Shown here: positions 8,249 through 15,103 of the stretch, piece after piece
How positions within the stretch are numbered: position 1 is the first letter of the stretch
Layout: every line of letters begins with the position of its first letter
Source: Ilumatobacteraceae bacterium
Lineage (GTDB): Bacteria; Actinomycetota; Acidimicrobiia; Acidimicrobiales; Ilumatobacteraceae
DNA length: 15,494 nt
Direction: 5' to 3'
Assembly: GCA_021741795.1 (NCBI GenBank)
Contig: JAIOXC010000022.1
Span: forward strand, 1-15,494
Notes under the pieces: generated by a model
Database searches by the model: none
The model's input: only the letters and a program-made list of their open reading frames with translations
What the model was told of the DNA's origin: nothing
Translations under genes and position numbers: made by a program

Positions 8249-8284
8249 ATCAACCCCGATAGAGTATGTGCACGACACCAGTCG

Positions 8285-8290
8285 TAAAAT
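8285..8290 (+). promoter_or_regulatory. Candidate -10 box of a leaderless promoter for the ABC exporter operon
   Basis: TAAAAT lies six bases before the ATG at 8297, so transcription would start at the start codon. There is no Shine-Dalgarno here. This would let the exporter genes be transcribed separately from the preceding coxL. No -35 box is recognised. Confidence 0.45.
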
Positions 8291-8296
8291 TGTTCT

Positions 8297-9259
8297 ATGA
8301 ATTCTTTTTCCAGTTCACATGCTGACCCAATTGTTGCCCAAAATCTTGTTCGGTATTTTGGAGATGTCAAAGCTGTTGATGGCATCAACATCACAGTAAA
8401 AACAGGCGAGATTTTTGGCTTTCTCGGGCCAAACGGTGCAGGAAAATCTACGGCTGTGCGCATGCTCACCACCCTGCTACGCCCAACTTCTGGCACTGCT
8501 ACCGTCGCCGGTTTTGACGTTGCAAAGCACCCCGATGAAGTGCGCCGCCGCATTGGTGTCGCTTTGCAAGATGCAGCGATTGATCCATTGATGACTGGTA
8601 CCGAATTGCTCCGCTTGCAAGCAGTGCTCTACGGAATACCGCAGGCTCAGATGAAAAACCGAGCAAGTGAGTTGCTTGAAAGAGTTGGTCTCACTGCTGC
8701 GGCAGATCGCCGTGTTGGCACATACTCAGGTGGCATGCGTCGACGTCTCGACTTGGCGCTTGCCCTCATTCATCAACCAACTGTTTTGTTTTTAGACGAA
8801 CCGACAACCGGTCTTGATCCAATGAGCCGCATGTCGTTGTGGGAAGAAGTGCGTCGCCTCAACAACGAAGGCACGACGGTTATGTTGACCACGCAGTATT
8901 TGGAAGAAGCAGACCAACTCGCAGATCGCATTGCCATTATTGACGCAGGCAAAATCGTGCGCGAAGGAAAGCCGCAAGATCTCAAGGCAGGCGTCGGATT
9001 TCCAACGCTCCTGATCACCGTTCCATCCGATCAAACCGAGCGCGCCAAAGCCGTGCTTGCAACTTTCGGCGATATGCGCCCAACCGCCGAGGGTTCGCTT
9101 GGTGTCGGCTTGCGCGGTGGTGCCAATGTTGTTACCGACGTTGTGCGCAAACTCGACGAAGCTTCGGTGCGAGTTCAGCATCTCGAAATAAATGAGCCAA
9201 GTCTTGACGACGTCTTTGCAGAAGCAACTGGCCACCGTCTCGAGGGTGCCAAAGCATGA
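8297..9259 (+). CDS. ABC transporter ATP-binding protein, DrrA-like family
   Basis: Cytoplasmic ATPase of an ABC-2 type exporter; it powers the two permeases encoded next. The 320 residues show Walker A GPNGAGKST (44-52), Q-loop near ALQD (89-92), signature YSGGMRRR (143-150), Walker B plus Glu in VLFLDEPT (163-170), D-loop GLDP and TTQYLEEADQLADR, where Gln replaces the usual switch-region His, as is common in the daunorubicin-resistance (DrrA) type. A C-terminal extension of about 90 residues after the nucleotide-binding domain is also typical of DrrA. The stop overlaps the next start (ATGA). Related exporters move drugs, lipids or polyketides; the substrate here cannot be told. A link to the flanking molybdenum hydroxylase genes is only positional. 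Confidence 0.93.
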   Translation: MNSFSSSHADPIVAQNLVRYFGDVKAVDGINITVKTGEIFGFLGPNGAGKSTAVRMLTTLLRPTSGTATVAGFDVAKHPDEVRRRIGVALQDAAIDPLMTGTELLRLQAVLYGIPQAQMKNRASELLERVGLTAAADRRVGTYSGGMRRRLDLALALIHQPTVLFLDEPTTGLDPMSRMSLWEEVRRLNNEGTTVMLTTQYLEEADQLADRIAIIDAGKIVREGKPQDLKAGVGFPTLLITVPSDQTERAKAVLATFGDMRPTAEGSLGVGLRGGANVVTDVVRKLDEASVRVQHLEINEPSLDDVFAEATGHRLEGAKA

Positions 9260-10080
9260 CAGTTGCATCGCCTGCACTTGCAATTGAGACGACTGTGCGC
9301 AGCCGACAACTCTCAATGCGCCAGACCATCGCCATGGCTAAGCGCTCCACCTACGAGATTGCGCGACAACCTGCACTTATTGCGCCAAGCATGTTCTTCC
9401 CCATATTTTTTGCAGTACTCAGCGCATCAAGTTTTAGTAGGACAACTTCAATTCCGGGATTTCCAAAAGTTGAGTCGTTCATGCAATTCACACTTGCATC
9501 AACAATCGTTCAGGGTGTGTTGTTCGGCTCAGTAACAGGTGCAGCGGCACTGGCAACCGACATCGAAATTGGATTCTTTGATCGCTTGCTCCTAGCACCA
9601 ACAACTCGCACAGGCATTTTGCTCGGACGTCTTGCCGGCAGTGCGATATTCGGACTCTTTCAATCTGCATTCTTCCTCGCCGTGCTTGTTCCCTTTGACG
9701 CACCTATCACTGCAGGAATCCCCGGCGCCTTGGTGATGGTGTTGTCAGGTGGAATTGTTTCGCTCGCTATTGGTGCAATTATGTCGTCAGTTGCCATACG
9801 CACGGGATCGGCAGAAGCAGTCCAAGGAGCATTCCCTCTGTTGTTTGTGTTGCTTTTCTTTTCAAGCGCGTTCTTCCCACGCGAGACAATGAGTGGGGCC
9901 TACAAGCGAATCGCCGATATCAACCCAATTTCGTATCTCGTTGAAGGTTTACGGGCTCTCGTCCTCGAAGGCTTCACGTTCTCTGCAGTAATTCGCTCGC
10001 TCCTCGTACCAACCCTTATTTGTCTCGCTGCAATCCTGTTTGCCCTCAAAGAACTCCGCCGAAAGTTGGCAGCGTTATGA
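9256..10080 (+). CDS. ABC-2 type exporter permease, DrrB-like (first)
   Basis: Membrane subunit of the exporter. The 274 residues have a cytoplasmic N-terminus of about 40 residues and about six hydrophobic segments (near 42-60, 80-102, 122-145, 152-175, 190-206 and 248-265). The cytosolic motif DIEIGFFDRLLLAPTTRT after the second segment is the conserved contact helix of ABC-2 permeases. INPISYLVEGLR before the last segment is also typical. The start overlaps the ATPase stop by four bases (ATGA), and the stop overlaps the next permease start in the same way, so the three genes are probably translationally coupled. Confidence 0.9.
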   Translation: MTVASPALAIETTVRSRQLSMRQTIAMAKRSTYEIARQPALIAPSMFFPIFFAVLSASSFSRTTSIPGFPKVESFMQFTLASTIVQGVLFGSVTGAAALATDIEIGFFDRLLLAPTTRTGILLGRLAGSAIFGLFQSAFFLAVLVPFDAPITAGIPGALVMVLSGGIVSLAIGAIMSSVAIRTGSAEAVQGAFPLLFVLLFFSSAFFPRETMSGAYKRIADINPISYLVEGLRALVLEGFTFSAVIRSLLVPTLICLAAILFALKELRRKLAAL

Positions 10081-10919
10081 GCACAAATGTAACGACCACA
10101 CAAGTAATGACCGCACCAGTTGCCGATTTAGTCGCAAGGCCAACGACGATGCGCAGTGCTCGTGGTTTAGCTCATCGTGGAATTCAAAATATTCGTCGCC
10201 TTCCTTCAGCATTCTTTCCAGCAATGGCGATGCCGGTGTTCACGATGATTGCATTCGCCGGCACATTTGCCGCCATCACCCGATTGCCGGGATTCCCCAC
10301 CGATCGTTCCGTCAACTGGTTTATGCCACTTGGTATTTGTTTCGGTGCTGCATTTAGCGGCATCGGTCTTGGCTTTTCAACAATTCGAGACATTGAGACT
10401 CGTTTCTATGATCGTCTGTTGATGTCGCCCGCACCGCGTCGTTCGCTCATCATCGGGCCACTACTTACCGCATGGGTGCGAGTTGCAATCTTGTGCGCGT
10501 TCGTCATTCCGATGGGCATGCTGTTGGGTGTTCGATTCACAAGTGGACTGCTCGGATTATTCACTTTGGTTGTTGCCGCCGTCGGGGTGTCGACAATTTC
10601 GCTCGGCTGGGGTCTCGGACTTGCGTTTCGTTTTCGCGATATGCGCGGCGCTGCCGTGATGCAGCTCACTATGTTTGTAGTGCTCTATCTCTCCAGCGCA
10701 CAGATGCCACTTCCACTCATGCGTGGTTGGTTGCACAACGTTGCACGCATTAATCCAACAACCAATATTTTGCGTCTCGCCCGCGAAGGGCTTGTGCTCA
10801 AAACTTCGCCCGACTACATGAGTTGGTCAAATACTTGGGGTGGTTTGCTTGCAATTGCCGGCATGGCAACACTCACGCTTGTTTTTGCGCGACGTGGTCT
10901 CGACAAACTCGACAAATAA
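10077..10919 (+). CDS. ABC-2 type exporter permease, DrrB-like (second)
   Basis: Second membrane subunit, 280 residues, likely forming a heterodimer with the first permease. It shares the same plan: hydrophobic segments near 44-66, 82-100, 125-150, 158-180, 192-208 and 252-270 and the contact motif DIETRFYDRLLMSPAPRR, closely parallel to the first permease, so the two probably arose by duplication. INPTTNILRLAREGL near the end is the counterpart of the first permease's INPISYLVEGLR. I chose the ATG at 10077, which overlaps the preceding stop (ATGA), over an in-frame upstream ATG at 10020 that would lie inside the neighbouring gene and add 19 residues with no family support. Confidence 0.88.
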   Translation: MSTNVTTTQVMTAPVADLVARPTTMRSARGLAHRGIQNIRRLPSAFFPAMAMPVFTMIAFAGTFAAITRLPGFPTDRSVNWFMPLGICFGAAFSGIGLGFSTIRDIETRFYDRLLMSPAPRRSLIIGPLLTAWVRVAILCAFVIPMGMLLGVRFTSGLLGLFTLVVAAVGVSTISLGWGLGLAFRFRDMRGAAVMQLTMFVVLYLSSAQMPLPLMRGWLHNVARINPTTNILRLAREGLVLKTSPDYMSWSNTWGGLLAIAGMATLTLVFARRGLDKLDK

Positions 10920-10924
10920 GCAGT

Positions 10925-10930
10925 TATTGT
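10925..10930 (+). promoter_or_regulatory. Candidate -10 box ahead of the small exported protein gene
   Basis: TATTGT fits TANNNT and ends nine bases before the ATG at 10940, which would give a leader of only two to three bases. No Shine-Dalgarno is seen in the 20-base gap. Confidence 0.3.
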
Positions 10931-10939
10931 TAAGCCTGT

Positions 10940-11281
10940 ATGCCCGCAGCATTTGCACGCAGCACGGTAATCACCCGACGTGCGCTGATGTTTGCGTTGT
11001 TGCTTGTCATTCTTCCAACGAGTGCAGTTGACGCAAATGTATCCAGTGCTCGTTTGGCAATCAAAGATGGAGTATTCAGCCGAACCTCAGTTGTGGTACT
11101 CAAAGGCGGCACCCTCACCCTGAAGAATGCCGACAACAGTGCCTACCGCATCAAAATTGGCGCCACCCTGGTAGTCATCCCTGCCAAGGGGTCAAAGATC
11201 GTTCCGTTGCCTCAGCGTGGAACATTTTCCATTACCTGCGCCAAAGTACCAAGTTTGAAGGCAACACTTACCGTCAAGTAA
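10940..11281 (+). CDS. Small exported protein resembling a cupredoxin that has lost its copper ligands
   Basis: The 113-residue product starts with a Sec-type signal peptide: basic n-region (RR at 13-14), hydrophobic core at about 15-26 and a likely cleavage after Ala32. The remaining ~80 residues are beta-rich and follow the layout of a small plastocyanin-like domain: VVVLKGGTLTLKNADNSAYRI (visible at 51-71) and FSITCAKVPSLKATLTV near the end. In a copper protein of this kind one expects His in the N-x-D-(x)3-H segment and C-x2-H-x2-M near the C-terminus. Here those positions read Tyr69, Cys100, Val103 and Leu106, so only the Cys remains. I infer a degenerate, probably copper-free cupredoxin fold. 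The family call is tentative because it rests on motif spacing alone. It sits between the exporter and coxS, but nothing shows it works with either. Confidence 0.72.
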   Translation: MPAAFARSTVITRRALMFALLLVILPTSAVDANVSSARLAIKDGVFSRTSVVVLKGGTLTLKNADNSAYRIKIGATLVVIPAKGSKIVPLPQRGTFSITCAKVPSLKATLTVK

Positions 11282-11301
11282 CTCTTCCGTTTTACAAACC
11301 A

Positions 11302-11327
11302 GCCTCAATGAGGCATGATGAGCCTCG
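11302..11327 (+). promoter_or_regulatory. Triple GCCTC/GAGGC inverted repeat in the coxS leader
   Basis: Three alternating arms, GCCTCA (11302-11307), TGAGGC (11309-11314) and GCCTCG (11322-11327), let the middle arm pair with either neighbour. The second pairing has a seven-base ATGATGA loop; the first leaves almost no loop. No T-tract follows, so a terminator is unlikely. The position in the 86-base gap before coxS suggests an operator or an RNA switch for the coxSLM operon; this is inference. Confidence 0.35.
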
Positions 11328-11367
11328 CCACGACATTCGTGCACAAGGGGAAAGTGAGAGCTACATC

Positions 11368-11832
11368 ATGGTTCATATCAAAGTCAGTATCACTGTCAAT
11401 GGAACTCAACAAGAAAAAGATGTAGAGCCTCGAACACTGCTCGTACATTTTTTGCGCGATCAACTGCAACTCACCGGCACAAACATTGGTTGTGACACAT
11501 CGAGTTGTGGCGCTTGCACCATTCATCTCGACGGCGAAGCAGTCAAGAGTTGCACAGTGCTCGCCGCGCAGGCCGACGGTGGCACGGTGACAACCATTGA
11601 AGGTCTGAGCAAAGACGGCGTGATGCATCCAATGCAACAAGCATTTATGGAGAACCACGGACTGCAGTGTGGGTACTGCACACCGGGAATGGTGATGGCA
11701 TCAATTGGTTTACTTAATGAAAATCCAAATCCAACAGAAGAAGAAGTCCGACTCGGCCTCGAGGGCAACCTCTGTCGCTGCACCGGATACCACAACATTG
11801 TGAAGTCGGTGCTCGCTGCGGCGAAGAAATAG
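11368..11832 (+). CDS. coxS: CoxS-like [2Fe-2S] small subunit of a molybdenum hydroxylase
   Basis: Carries two [2Fe-2S] clusters that relay electrons from the molybdenum site in CoxL to FAD in CoxM. The 154 residues match the usual length. The N-terminal plant-ferredoxin-like domain has Cys42, Cys47, Cys50 and Cys62 (GCDTSSCGAC then SC). The C-terminal helical domain has Cys101, Cys104, Cys136 and Cys138 (QCGYC and CRC). All eight ligands are present. I chose the ATG at 11368, which puts the family's N-terminal VSITVNG at the right distance and has GAGAG seven bases upstream. An in-frame ATG at 11308 would add 20 charged residues and lies inside an inverted repeat with no ribosome-binding site. 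Nine bases separate it from the next gene, so coxS, coxL and coxM look like one operon in form II order. Confidence 0.95.
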   Translation: MVHIKVSITVNGTQQEKDVEPRTLLVHFLRDQLQLTGTNIGCDTSSCGACTIHLDGEAVKSCTVLAAQADGGTVTTIEGLSKDGVMHPMQQAFMENHGLQCGYCTPGMVMASIGLLNENPNPTEEEVRLGLEGNLCRCTGYHNIVKSVLAAAKK

Positions 11833-11836
11833 GAGA
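11831..11836 (+). promoter_or_regulatory. Ribosome-binding site of the second coxL, overlapping the coxS stop
   Basis: AGGAGA begins inside the TAG stop of coxS and lies five bases before the ATG at 11842 (eleven before a second in-frame ATG at 11848). The spacing favours 11842. The overlap suggests translational coupling. Confidence 0.65.
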
Positions 11837-11841
11837 CGGTC

Positions 11842-14229
11842 ATGACCATGACAGAGAATCGCCAAAATAGCGTGATCGGTACGCGACAACTGCGTCGCGA
11901 AGATCCTGCTCTCTTAACTGGTGAAGCAAAGTTCACCAACGATCTCAATCTGCCCGGTGCACTGCATCTTTCGATCTTGAGGTCTCCACACGCGCACGCG
12001 AAAATTGTGAGCATTGATACTGCTGCAGCAAAAGCTTCACCAGGTGTCGTTGCTGTTTACACCGGAGCAGAGTTGCAGTCTCAGTGGGCAGGTCCAATGC
12101 CATGTGCATGGCCAGTAACGCCAGACATGAAGAACCCGCCACACTTCCCACTTGCAGCGAGCAAGGTTTGTTACGTCGGTGATGGCGTGGTTGCGGTGCT
12201 TGCAACAAGTGAGAGTGCATCGCGCGATGCACTCGACCTCATTGATGTGGAATACAAGGTTTTGAAAGCAGTTGTCGATGTTGAAGAGGCTCTCAGTGAT
12301 GCCAACATCATCCACGAAGATTTGGGAACGAACAAGAGTTACACCTGGAACTTGAAGATCGAGGCCACCGAGGGTTGCGTCGAAGACGCATTTCAAAAAG
12401 CCGCGTTCAAAGTCAGCGAGCGCTACGTGCAGCAACGTTTGTTGCCAATGGCCATGGAGCCACGCGCGGTTGCCGCAGTACCTCAACCATTTGGTGGCGA
12501 CATCACGCTGTACTCCTCTACCCAGATACCTCACATCCTCAAAGTGATGGCCGCACTCACACTCGGTATTCCCGAGCATCAGGTGCGTGTGGTTGCACCG
12601 AGTGTCGGCGGTGGCTTCGGATCAAAACTCGATGTGTATGCCGAGGAGTTGTTGTGCATGGCACTTGCACGCAAACACAGCCTGCCCGTACGTTGGGTTG
12701 AAGAGCGCAGTGAAAACTCGATGGCCACCATTCATGGTCGTGGCCAAGTGCAATACGTCGAACTCGCAGCCGACAAGAGCGGCAAACTCACCGCGGTTCG
12801 TGTGCGCATCAAAGCCGACATGGGTGCATACCTGCAGTTGGTCACGCCTGGCGTGCCCATCTTGGGTGCGTTCTTGTATGCAGGCGTCTACGACATCCCA
12901 CTTGCTTACGACTTCAGTTGCGATGGCATCTTCACCACGCTCACACCAACCGATGCCTATCGCGGTGCTGGTCGTCCAGAGGCAACATACGCCATCGAGT
13001 CGGCAATGGACGCGCTTGCTCGTGCAATGAAAATCGATCCACTCGAATTGCGCAAGCGCAACTTCATTCAAAAAGAGCAGTTTCCGTACACAGCATTTAG
13101 CGGGCTTACATACGACTCTGGCGACCACTTGCAGGCCGCCGAAAAAGCTGCTGGTCTTGCAGATTACGCGGGCATTCGCGCACAACAAGCGAAGCAAAAT
13201 GTTCCAGGTGCCAAAAAACGTTTGGGCATTGGTATGAGTTCGTATTTCGAAATGTGCGGTCTTGCTCCATCGCGCGTGCTCGCCTCGCTCAACTATGGCG
13301 CTGGCGGATGGGAAGCAGCAACAGTGCGCGTCTTGCCGACGTGCAAAGTGCAAGTGGTTACTGGCACTTCGCCACACGGTCAGGGTCACGAAACTTCGTG
13401 GGCCATGATTGCATCCGAAAAACTTGGCATCCCTCAAGAAGACATCGATGTGTTGCATAGCGACACCGCGATTTCGCCACTTGGTCTCGACACCTACGGT
13501 TCGCGTTCGCTTCCTGTCGGTGGCGTTGCTATTGCAGGTGCTTGCGACAAAGTCATCGACAAGGCTCGACTCATTGCTGCGCACCAATTGGAGTGCTCAG
13601 CCGATGACCTCGAGTTTGCTGGCGGCGTGTTTAGCGTCAAAGGTTCGCCAGACCGCGCAGTGCCTATGGCAGCAATTGCTTTTGCAGCATTTACTGCGCA
13701 CAACTTGCCAGATGGTCTCGAACCAAACCTCGAAGCGCAGTACACCTACGATCCGCCAAACTTCTCATGGCCATTTGGTACGCACATGTGCGTGCTTGAA
13801 GTTGATACCGAGACCGGTCAGATCGAAATTCTCAAATACGTTGCCGTTGATGATTGCGGTGTACAGATCAACCCGCTCATTGTTGAGGGCCAGGTGCACG
13901 GCGGCGTAATCCAAGGGCTTGCTCAAGCGTTGTTCGAAGAGGCCGTGTATGACACAGATGGCAACTTGAAGACAACGACACTTGCCGAATATTTGGTACC
14001 GGCAGCAAGCGATGTTCCATCGATCACCACCGCCCACACCGTCACACCATCACCAACAAATCAACTCGGAGTCAAAGGCATCGGCGAAGCCGGCACTATC
14101 GGTGCAGCAAGCACTGTCATTAATGCAGTTGTTGATGCACTCTCCGGCATTGGAGTCACCTCTATGCCAATGCCAGCATCACCACAAACTGTGTGGCGCG
14201 CAATTCAATCAGCGGCACAAGCAAAGTAA
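11842..14229 (+). CDS. coxL: CoxL-like molybdopterin-binding large subunit, form II (molybdenum hydroxylase)
   Basis: Catalytic subunit of the complete set encoded here. Its 795 residues contain GGGFGSK (256-262), AYRGAGR (372-378), PHGQGH (511-516), YGSRS (552-556) and GIGEAG (746-751, with the expected catalytic Glu749). AYRGAGR marks form II; proven aerobic CO dehydrogenases have AYRCSFR, whose Cys binds the copper of the Mo-Cu centre. Form II enzymes have been debated as CO oxidisers and may act on other substrates. Before AYRGAGR, AMEPR (204-208) matches the usual family text, unlike copy 1. The segment CGLAPSR followed by YGAGGWEAATVRV (about 472-497) is also of the usual CoxL kind and differs from copy 1, which is 35 residues shorter. 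It sits between coxS (9-base gap) and coxM (27-base gap). No maturation genes (coxD, coxE, coxF, coxG) are in the window. Confidence 0.94.
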   Translation: MTMTENRQNSVIGTRQLRREDPALLTGEAKFTNDLNLPGALHLSILRSPHAHAKIVSIDTAAAKASPGVVAVYTGAELQSQWAGPMPCAWPVTPDMKNPPHFPLAASKVCYVGDGVVAVLATSESASRDALDLIDVEYKVLKAVVDVEEALSDANIIHEDLGTNKSYTWNLKIEATEGCVEDAFQKAAFKVSERYVQQRLLPMAMEPRAVAAVPQPFGGDITLYSSTQIPHILKVMAALTLGIPEHQVRVVAPSVGGGFGSKLDVYAEELLCMALARKHSLPVRWVEERSENSMATIHGRGQVQYVELAADKSGKLTAVRVRIKADMGAYLQLVTPGVPILGAFLYAGVYDIPLAYDFSCDGIFTTLTPTDAYRGAGRPEATYAIESAMDALARAMKIDPLELRKRNFIQKEQFPYTAFSGLTYDSGDHLQAAEKAAGLADYAGIRAQQAKQNVPGAKKRLGIGMSSYFEMCGLAPSRVLASLNYGAGGWEAATVRVLPTCKVQVVTGTSPHGQGHETSWAMIASEKLGIPQEDIDVLHSDTAISPLGLDTYGSRSLPVGGVAIAGACDKVIDKARLIAAHQLECSADDLEFAGGVFSVKGSPDRAVPMAAIAFAAFTAHNLPDGLEPNLEAQYTYDPPNFSWPFGTHMCVLEVDTETGQIEILKYVAVDDCGVQINPLIVEGQVHGGVIQGLAQALFEEAVYDTDGNLKTTTLAEYLVPAASDVPSITTAHTVTPSPTNQLGVKGIGEAGTIGAASTVINAVVDALSGIGVTSMPMPASPQTVWRAIQSAAQAK

Positions 14230-14243
14230 CTACGAAATAATTC

Positions 14244-14250
14244 AAGGGAG
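14244..14250 (+). promoter_or_regulatory. Ribosome-binding site deciding the GTG start of coxM
   Basis: AAGGGAG lies six bases before GTG at 14257. No ATG in this frame is close, and the family N-terminus begins at this GTG, so the site confirms it. Confidence 0.65.
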
Positions 14251-14256
14251 CACATC

Positions 14257-15081
14257 GTGATACCAGCAGCATTTGACTACAAGCGTGCATCTTCGGCAGC
14301 CGAAGCAATTTCGCTCGTCGGGCAATACGGCGACGAAGCCAAGTTTTTGGCGGGCGGACACAGCCTTATTCCGTTAATGAAACTTCGCCTGGCCCAGCCT
14401 GCGATGCTCATCGACATTGGTCGCATTAAAGATCTCTCTTACATCAAAGATGGCGGAGACTTCATCGCAATTGGTGCATTGACTCGCCACATGGACGTAG
14501 AGAAATCGGCGCTTGTACTCAAAGAAGTGCCGCTGCTCGCCCATGCTGCTGGTTATGTGGGAGACGCTCAGGTTCGCCATCGCGGAACCATCGGTGGATC
14601 ACTTGCTCACGCCGATTCAGCAAGCGATCTTCCTGCAACAACTCTCGCACTCGGTGCAACGTACGTTGCACAAGGCCCCAAGGGAGAACGACTCATTGCC
14701 GCAGCCGACTTCTACAAAGGCTTCCTTGAAAGCGCACTCCAGCCAGACGAAATGCTGACCGAAATTCGTGTGCCAAAAATGAATGGCGCGAAGTGGGGTT
14801 TCGAAAAGTTCAATCGCCGTGCTCAAGACTGGGCAATCGTCGGTGTGGCTGCATGGCGCAGCAAAGACGCTTCCGGAGTTGCACTTGTCAACATGGGTAG
14901 CACTCCAATCTTGGCAACAAGTGTCTCGGCGGCCCTCAAGTCGGGTGCATCAGTCGCAGACGCTGCCCAACTCGCAGCAGCCGAGGCTGAACCACAAGAC
15001 GATCTCAACGCTTCGAGCGAATACCGTGTGCACTTAGCCAAAGTGCTTGTGCGTCGCGCGCTCGAAAAAGCGTCGGCATAA
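14257..15081 (+). CDS. coxM: CoxM-like FAD-binding medium subunit of a molybdenum hydroxylase
   Basis: Flavoprotein subunit that accepts electrons from CoxS and hands them to the respiratory chain or another acceptor. The 274 residues are slightly short of the usual ~280-290 but complete. The N-terminal FAD-binding domain shows the pyrophosphate-binding loops AGGHS (32-36) and TIGGS (111-115), the latter in RHRGTIGGSLAHADSASDLP. The C-terminal CO_deh_flav_C-type domain covers about 175-274. FEKFNRRAQDWAIVGVAA (visible at about 189-206) is its usual opening. It starts with GTG and is the last gene of the coxSLM group. The stop lies 22 bases before the proposed start of the next gene, which has its own -10 box. 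Confidence 0.95.
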   Translation: MIPAAFDYKRASSAAEAISLVGQYGDEAKFLAGGHSLIPLMKLRLAQPAMLIDIGRIKDLSYIKDGGDFIAIGALTRHMDVEKSALVLKEVPLLAHAAGYVGDAQVRHRGTIGGSLAHADSASDLPATTLALGATYVAQGPKGERLIAAADFYKGFLESALQPDEMLTEIRVPKMNGAKWGFEKFNRRAQDWAIVGVAAWRSKDASGVALVNMGSTPILATSVSAALKSGASVADAAQLAAAEAEPQDDLNASSEYRVHLAKVLVRRALEKASA

Positions 15082-15090
15082 CGATTTCGC

Positions 15091-15096
15091 TAAACT
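15091..15096 (+). promoter_or_regulatory. Candidate -10 box of a leaderless promoter at the right edge
   Basis: TAAACT lies in the gap after coxM and ends seven bases before an in-frame CTG at 15104. The same spacing is seen before the lipoprotein gene (seven) and before eno and the ABC ATPase gene (six), which supports CTG as the start of the last gene. Confidence 0.4.
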
Positions 15097-15103
15097 TGTA
15101 AGC

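Noticed and set aside
2659..8251. The 12-base word GCCAACTAAATC at two gene ends (2659-2670 and 8240-8251), with a related GCCAACTA at the end of mfd
   Set aside because: Each copy encodes the final Ala-Asn and stop of a different protein. Shared length and number are within what chance and codon bias can give, and no structure is linked to it.
10020..10076. Upstream ATG extending the second ABC permease
   Set aside because: It would begin inside the first permease gene. The ATGA overlap at 10077 is the normal coupling and matches the preceding junction.
11308..11367. Upstream ATG extending CoxS by 20 residues
   Set aside because: No ribosome-binding site precedes it, it lies in an inverted repeat, and the added residues have no family match. 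The ATG at 11368 fits the family N-terminus.
12622..13587. Long open frame of 321 codons on the - strand inside the second coxL
   Set aside because: It lies wholly within a well-supported gene, its product shows no recognisable motif and is Cys/His-rich in the manner of antisense translation, and several similar shorter frames occur opposite the other genes. The codon bias of the + strand keeps this frame open.
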